A stretch of 56,134 nt of DNA, taken from positions 1 to 56,134 of the forward strand of contig JBAXJB010000006.1 of NCBI GenBank assembly GCA_037138055.1. Direction: 5' to 3'. This document shows, in pieces, positions 51,757-56,134 of this stretch. A model generated the notes under the pieces. The model was not told the DNA's origin. It worked only from the letters and a program-made list of their open reading frames with translations, and did not search any database. The translations under genes and the position numbers were made by a program. The number at the start of each line of letters is the position of its first letter. Position 1 is the first letter of the stretch. The DNA comes from CAITNM01 sp037138055 (GTDB lineage: Bacteria > Pseudomonadota > Alphaproteobacteria > Paracaedibacterales > CAITNM01).

Positions 51757-53019
51757 ATGCTTGGTTTTTGGCAACTTGTTGCCTTGGTAGTTGGAAATTT
51801 AGTTGGTAGCGGCGTACTTATGCTGCCGGCAATCTTGGCGCCCTATGGGTCTATATCATTTGCGGGTTGGGTTATGGCTTCCATTGGGGCCATTCTTCTT
51901 TCTTTAGTTTTTTGTCAGCTTTGTAGCAAGCACCCAAGAACCGGCGGGCCGCATGTATATGTAGAAGAAGCCTTTGGAAAAGAAGCAGGCTTTTACATTG
52001 CTTGGGTATATTGGATTTTAGCTTGGGTTGGCTATGCTGCGTTGGTTTCTGCGGCCATGGGCTGCTTAACCACTATTTGTGGCCCCCTTTCCAATAGCAC
52101 GCTGATGATTTTGGAGGTGCTGATTATTGTATTATTTACAGCGGTTAACTTATGTAAAATTGCTTTTGCAGGGCGCGTTGAGCTTGTTCTTACCATTGTT
52201 AAGGTATTGCCTTTAATTGTGCTGCCCGTTGTTGCGTTGTTTTCAGTGAAATCTGAATACCTGTTTGCTGCCCCGCCTATTAACATGCCATACGGGTCTG
52301 CCCTTGCGGGTTCTGTAATGCTAATGATTTTTTCCTTTATGGGGTTTGAGACAGGAACAGTTCCAAGTGAAGAAGTTGAAAATCCACGAAAAACTATTCC
52401 TAAAGCAACGATTGTAGGCACTTTAATCGCGGCGAGTATTTATATTATAGGCACAGTCAGTATTTTGGGGCACATTCCTTTTGATAAACTTGTTCAGTCA
52501 AAAGCGCCCTATGCAGATTTGGCCGCTTGCGTGTTTGGCGGTAATTGGCAAAATTTTGTGGCAGGTGCTGGGATTTTATGTGCATTAGGTGCCCTAAATG
52601 GGTGGATGCTTATTGGTGGACGCATTGCATATGGCGCTGCGAAAGATGGAATATTTCCAAAAATATTTTTAAAAACAGATAAATGCGGTTCCCCCAGTGC
52701 TGCTATTATTATTTCTTCAATGTGCACCATTCCATTCATGATACTTTCGTTGAGTGAAAGCTTGATAGAACAGTTTAATTTTGTAGTTTCAATTAGTTCA
52801 TCGCTTATTATGATTGTGTATTTGGCATGTGCATTGGCTTATATTAAATTTTTAAAAAACTACGAACATACAAAGCCAAAGCATTGGTTGTTGGGCATTG
52901 CCTCTACGGCTTTTTGTTTTTGGGTTTTAAGCTCCATCAGCATTGAAATGACGCTATATTCCCTAACCGTGTTTTTGGTGGGAGTGCCGCTTCGGTTATA
53001 TGCTATGAAGCGTGGTTAA
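51757..53019 (+). CDS. Amino acid permease, APC family (AdiC/PotE-like)
   Basis: Inner-membrane amino acid transporter or antiporter. The 420-residue protein of about twelve helices starts with VALVVGNLVGSGVLMLPAILAPYG, the APC unwound helix 1 with GxG. It has MLMIFSFMGFETGTVPSEEVENPRKTIPKA at helix 6, typical of basic amino acid/polyamine antiporters. The substrate is not determinable from sequence. No clear ribosome site; the ATG follows AATAATATC. Confidence 0.88.
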   Translation: MLGFWQLVALVVGNLVGSGVLMLPAILAPYGSISFAGWVMASIGAILLSLVFCQLCSKHPRTGGPHVYVEEAFGKEAGFYIAWVYWILAWVGYAALVSAAMGCLTTICGPLSNSTLMILEVLIIVLFTAVNLCKIAFAGRVELVLTIVKVLPLIVLPVVALFSVKSEYLFAAPPINMPYGSALAGSVMLMIFSFMGFETGTVPSEEVENPRKTIPKATIVGTLIAASIYIIGTVSILGHIPFDKLVQSKAPYADLAACVFGGNWQNFVAGAGILCALGALNGWMLIGGRIAYGAAKDGIFPKIFLKTDKCGSPSAAIIISSMCTIPFMILSLSESLIEQFNFVVSISSSLIMIVYLACALAYIKFLKNYEHTKPKHWLLGIASTAFCFWVLSSISIEMTLYSLTVFLVGVPLRLYAMKRG

Positions 53020-53075
53020 ATAATACAGGACACAAAAATTGGGAATAGTAAAATAGGGGAAAATATCCCCCATCC

Positions 53076-53483
53076 TTAAGCTACTTGTTTAATCCAATCC
53101 TTTTGATTGTAAAAACAAGATATACGGTAAATTAAACCATTTTTGATTTCAAAAAATGCGTGAACCGGCAAGGTGTATTGTTGGCTACGTGCAGGAGGAT
53201 AGTTTGCTACATCTTTAAGGTATACTCCATCAATAGTAAGCTTTGATGCTGCATATTTTCCTTCTTCACTTGTGATAATCACAATGTCTTTTGCTGTTTC
53301 CTTGCAGGCATCAAAACAAAACTCCATAAATGTGCGAAATGGCTCTACGCCAATTTCTGTGGAACCTTGGCAGATATCGTGTATCACTTCTGGGTGGAGA
53401 GTTGAAACAAACTTCTCAAGATTTTCTTCGTTAAAAGCTTGGTAATATTTTTGGACTAAATCGTGTGTTGCTTGGTTAGTCAT
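53076..53483 (-). CDS. NTF2/SnoaL-like (ketosteroid isomerase-related) protein
   Basis: Small cone-fold protein of 135 residues: helix VQKYYQAFNEENLEKFVSTLHPEVIHD, then beta strands ending with AFFEIKNGLIYRISCFYNQKDWIKQV. It resembles the ketosteroid isomerase-related family found next to a nitrilase and a GNAT gene in other proteobacteria. Catalytic residues of true ketosteroid isomerases cannot be assigned. Overlaps the nitrilase gene by 4 bases (ATGA). Confidence 0.8.
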   Translation of the reverse strand: MTNQATHDLVQKYYQAFNEENLEKFVSTLHPEVIHDICQGSTEIGVEPFRTFMEFCFDACKETAKDIVIITSEEGKYAASKLTIDGVYLKDVANYPPARSQQYTLPVHAFFEIKNGLIYRISCFYNQKDWIKQVA

Positions 53484-54364
53484 AGTTGTTCCTTTTCAAG
53501 AAGTATGGATTGAGCATTTGTACGGTCGCTGAAGTTCAGCACCTGGCCACTGAACCGTACTTTAAGCATAAGTTCAAGGTCAAGATCGCCCATTATAAGA
53601 GTGTTTGATTCAGTTTTAGCGAGTATGCCTGATTCTGGAAAACCAGCATCAATGGGGGTAAAAATTCCAGCTTCACCGGTGGCTATTCCATCAAATTCAT
53701 CACAAGAAAAATCACCACGAATAGCCTTGCCTGTACAGGTTGCTGTAATCGCAAAACATTGATTTTCCATAGCTCGTGCATGGGCTGCAACATGTATTCG
53801 CTGCGCTCCATGAGCGCTGTCTGTGTAGCTTGGGATAAACAATACATCTGTACCTGCAAAGGTTAGTTGGCTAACCAGCTCTGGGAATTCGCTATCATAG
53901 CAAATGCACACTCCAAATTTACCAAAATCACTATCAAAAATTTTTAATGTATTGGAACCGTTTAACCAGCCAAGAGCTTTTTCAGAAGGGGTTAAGTGTA
54001 TTTTATCTTGCCACAGTAATTTACCTGAAGGGCAGGCTACATAACAACGATTGTAATATTGCGTATCATATACTGGAACTGATCCACCGATGATGGTCAT
54101 GTTGTGACCTTTTGCCAGTTCAACTAAAGCATTTTTGTAGGCTTCTATTCCTGAGGTTTGAAAAAATTCAACATTTTCTTGGAAGCTCTTTTTATAGGGC
54201 CAAACCCATTCAAGTCCTGCATATTCAGGCAATACTAGAAAATCCACGTTACATGCTTTCTTACAAAGTTCCTTAAGCCTTTCAAAAGCTTGATCTATTG
54301 AATCATGGATTTCCAGAGGATATCTGGTTGTTGCAACGCGCATGATCAAAGGATCTTTAGCCAA
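53480..54364 (-). CDS. Carbon-nitrogen hydrolase (nitrilase superfamily)
   Basis: Hydrolyses C-N bonds of amides or nitriles with a Glu-Lys-Cys triad. The 294-residue protein shows Glu in FLVLPEYAGLEW, Lys in LLWQDKIHLTPSE and Cys in GVCICYDSEFPEL, all in the expected order. Length is normal. The substrate is not predictable. It overlaps the GNAT gene by 19 bases and the NTF2-like gene by 4, so the three are one operon. Confidence 0.92.
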   Translation of the reverse strand: MAKDPLIMRVATTRYPLEIHDSIDQAFERLKELCKKACNVDFLVLPEYAGLEWVWPYKKSFQENVEFFQTSGIEAYKNALVELAKGHNMTIIGGSVPVYDTQYYNRCYVACPSGKLLWQDKIHLTPSEKALGWLNGSNTLKIFDSDFGKFGVCICYDSEFPELVSQLTFAGTDVLFIPSYTDSAHGAQRIHVAAHARAMENQCFAITATCTGKAIRGDFSCDEFDGIATGEAGIFTPIDAGFPESGILAKTESNTLIMGDLDLELMLKVRFSGQVLNFSDRTNAQSILLEKEQL

Positions 54365-54954
54365 GCTGTAAAAGGTTTTTTTGTTTCTTCTTGCTGATCA
54401 ATATCTTTCCATAAAAACTGAGGTTGAATTTCAGGATGCTCAACAAAGCCATAGTGCTGCCATATGGGTTTTAAATCTTGGTAATTATGAGGCTTTAAGG
54501 GATGATTATTCGGTCGATTTACTGCTACAAATGTGCACATTGTAGCGCCAAAGTTAATAGCTGCTTGTGTACGCTCTTCTATAAAAGTTTTGTAAATTCC
54601 CATGCCTCGATAGGCAGGTAGTAGCATGGATTCGCCAAAATAAAATGTATCACTAACGTTAATACCAGCCTTTTCATAAGGTAAGCGAATATCTTCTAAT
54701 TCTTTAATTAACGGCGTTGCTGTTGTTGCACCGATTATATTCTTGTTATCAAGTGCTATTAAAAGAAAGCTATCTTTAATATTTAGATATCTCCCAAGGT
54801 ACTCTTGCTCATAAGTCATAGTGCCGTCGTAAAGGTAGGGATATTCTCGAAACACCTCGATGCGGAGTTGAGCTAAAGGATTCATAATCTCAGCAATCTC
54901 GTCGCCACGATATGCTTTGAAAGTTATATCACTTGTCGATGCTAGTGCCTGCAT
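54346..54954 (-). CDS. GNAT-family acetyltransferase
   Basis: Acetyl-CoA-dependent N-acetyltransferase of 202 residues. The core is visible as FLLIALDNKNIIGATTATPL (strand 4) and the acetyl-CoA loop ESMLLPAYRGMGIYKTFIEERTQAA (Q/RxxGxG/A as YRGMGI). CTFVAVNRPNNHPLKP follows with an extended C-terminus. First gene of the GNAT-nitrilase-NTF2 operon; the three may modify and then release a common small molecule, which is inference. Confidence 0.85.
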   Translation of the reverse strand: MQALASTSDITFKAYRGDEIAEIMNPLAQLRIEVFREYPYLYDGTMTYEQEYLGRYLNIKDSFLLIALDNKNIIGATTATPLIKELEDIRLPYEKAGINVSDTFYFGESMLLPAYRGMGIYKTFIEERTQAAINFGATMCTFVAVNRPNNHPLKPHNYQDLKPIWQHYGFVEHPEIQPQFLWKDIDQQEETKKPFTAWLKIL

Positions 54955-55082
54955 AATAAAAACACGTAAGGATTTTTATGAAAAGGATTGCAAAAACGGA
55001 AAGGATAATCAAGCTTAATCATTTTTTAAGAACAAATGGCTAGACTGACCATAGAAGATTTATAACATTTTTAGTGTTCCCA

Positions 55083-55919
55083 ATGAAATTGATTAGTTTA
55101 AGGCATGCTACAGCGTTTGCTGTATTGACGTTAGCAACAGAACAGCTTTCAGCTAGCGGACAAATTGCCGTTTTAGAATCATTAAAAAATAAAGAATTTA
55201 AGGTTAGGGAACAAAGGGACCCTTCTAGGCTTAGAATTTTGAAAGGTGTACGGCTTTCAGGCAGTTCTCAGTTTTCTAAAAACAGCCTGGCAGAAATTGT
55301 AAGAAAAATCAGAGAACATAATACATCCCCCATAGCTATTATAGATGTGCGCCAAGAAATGCATTTGCTTGGTGATAGCGATTTAGCTCATACAATTGCC
55401 GAAAAAGACTGGTCTGAAATCAACCATAAACTTGAATTTATTATTAAAGATGAAGAAGCATTGGTTCATTCAGGGTTGTTAGAACGCGAAGAAACTATCG
55501 CCCATGGACTTGACCTTAAATATTTGCGTGTGCCCGTTACCGATGACACTGTCCCCCATGAAAAAGCTGTAGATGCATTTATTGAATTTTATAAAGATCA
55601 GATACAGAAAGATCCGCAAGCATGGTTTCATGTGCATTGTGAGCATGGTCATGGGCGGACAACCACATTTATGACATTGGTGCATATTCTAAACACCAAA
55701 GGCGAAACAAAATTAGGCGATATTTTGGAGGAACAATATAAGTGTGGGGAAGTTGATCTAGCTTTCCCACCCAAGGAAAAATTAAAAGAAAAAGATGTAG
55801 ACTTACAAAGAAAACGTTTTGCTTTCTTGGAAGAATTCCACCAGTACGTGAATGATAAAGAATCAGGGTTTTTTGCTGATAAACTGTGGACGGAGTGGAA
55901 AAAAATAGTTGGGGAGTAA
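55083..55919 (+). CDS. Secreted PTP-like phytase / inositol phosphatase
   Basis: The start is ATG 55083; a GTG at 55074 is also in frame. A signal peptide (HATAFAVLTLATEQLSAS) leads into a 278-residue protein. The CX5R loop is HCEHGHGRTT (Cys186, Arg192), with a candidate general acid in VTDDTVP (Asp154/155). IIDVRQEMHLL (about 87-97) is the segment preceding the core in PTP-like phytases. These Cys phosphatases remove phosphate from inositol phosphates. Exported members in host-associated bacteria can act on phytate or host phosphoinositides. The substrate here is inferred. Confidence 0.8.
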   Translation: MKLISLRHATAFAVLTLATEQLSASGQIAVLESLKNKEFKVREQRDPSRLRILKGVRLSGSSQFSKNSLAEIVRKIREHNTSPIAIIDVRQEMHLLGDSDLAHTIAEKDWSEINHKLEFIIKDEEALVHSGLLEREETIAHGLDLKYLRVPVTDDTVPHEKAVDAFIEFYKDQIQKDPQAWFHVHCEHGHGRTTTFMTLVHILNTKGETKLGDILEEQYKCGEVDLAFPPKEKLKEKDVDLQRKRFAFLEEFHQYVNDKESGFFADKLWTEWKKIVGE

Positions 55920-56069
55920 GAAATTGCAGATTTGATAGAAACGCACAAATAAAATCTGAATTCATTATTAAAGCCAAATAGTTCGATGTGCTTTGTTGAA
56001 TTTTTGTAACATAGATTCAGGAAATTGATATTTATCTTGACAAAGTGGACTTGAATGTGGTAAATTTAG

Positions 56070-56134
56070 CTTCAAATAACTTCAAATAACTTCAAATAAC
56101 TTCAAATAACTTCAAATAACTTCAAATAACTTCA
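56070..56134. repeat. 10-bp tandem repeat at the right edge
   Basis: CTTCAAATAA is repeated exactly, six and a half times, to the end of the window and beyond. A unit of 10 bp would be frame-shifting if coding. It lies about 150 bases after the phytase gene; nothing else was recognised in 55920-56069. Confidence 0.95.

Overview
The window is AT-rich, densely coded bacterial DNA. The gene set points to an alphaproteobacterium with an intracellular or host-associated life, most like the Holosporales/Paracaedibacter-type protist endosymbionts. The main reasons are a class I (archaeal-type) lysyl-tRNA synthetase, a rapZ-EIIA(Man)-HPr phosphotransfer cluster, the mdh-sucCD-sucAB order, and a strikingly large share of genes for secreted proteins, several with eukaryote-like enzymatic domains. 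The lineage is an inference; no rRNA or tRNA gene was found.

Layout. 1-506: broken 3' part of a Tgl-type transglutaminase gene. 606-5416: housekeeping genes (rpsA, accD, then on the minus strand rapZ-EIIA-HPr, then a copper chaperone). 5455-12881: an array of eleven small secreted-protein genes, ten on + and one on -. Most share one 5' cassette (upstream element, small hairpin, GGAG ribosome site, MKxLKxL signal peptide) followed by almost unrelated mature parts. A twelfth member lies at 15509. 13013-24520: housekeeping genes (lysS, a frameshifted YdcF/ElyC-like gene, an L,D-transpeptidase, mutM, hemB, MFS, degP-like, fabI, dcd, an ankyrin protein, murA). 24540-25380: an orphan secreted-protein gene wedged between murA and a decayed second copy of the murA 3' end. 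25388-31260: ftsB-like, eno, a two-gene exported-protein operon and ampG. 31344-37361: an island of three large secreted glycan-directed proteins (a sulfotransferase fused to a glycosyltransferase-like domain, preceded by ten exact ATATT units; a 956-residue HAD/glycosyltransferase-like protein; a glycosyltransferase-like protein lacking its DXD). 37558-39741: umuC and an RluA-family synthase. 39837-42293: three secreted proteins including a Tgl-family transglutaminase. 42383-49872: TCA operon esterase-mdh-sucC-sucD-sucA-sucB on the minus strand, in which SucB lacks the peripheral subunit-binding domain. 50095-54954: transporters and a GNAT-nitrilase-NTF2 cluster. 55083-55919: a secreted PTP-like phytase. 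56070-end: a 10-bp tandem repeat running off the window.

The strongest candidates for undescribed biology are (a) the signal-peptide cassette array with a shared palindromic upstream site and 5' hairpins that keep pairing while changing sequence, and (b) the secreted enzyme repertoire (sulfotransferase, glycosyltransferase-like, transglutaminase, phytase, ankyrin), which looks like a host-manipulation arsenal, one member of which may be phase-variable.
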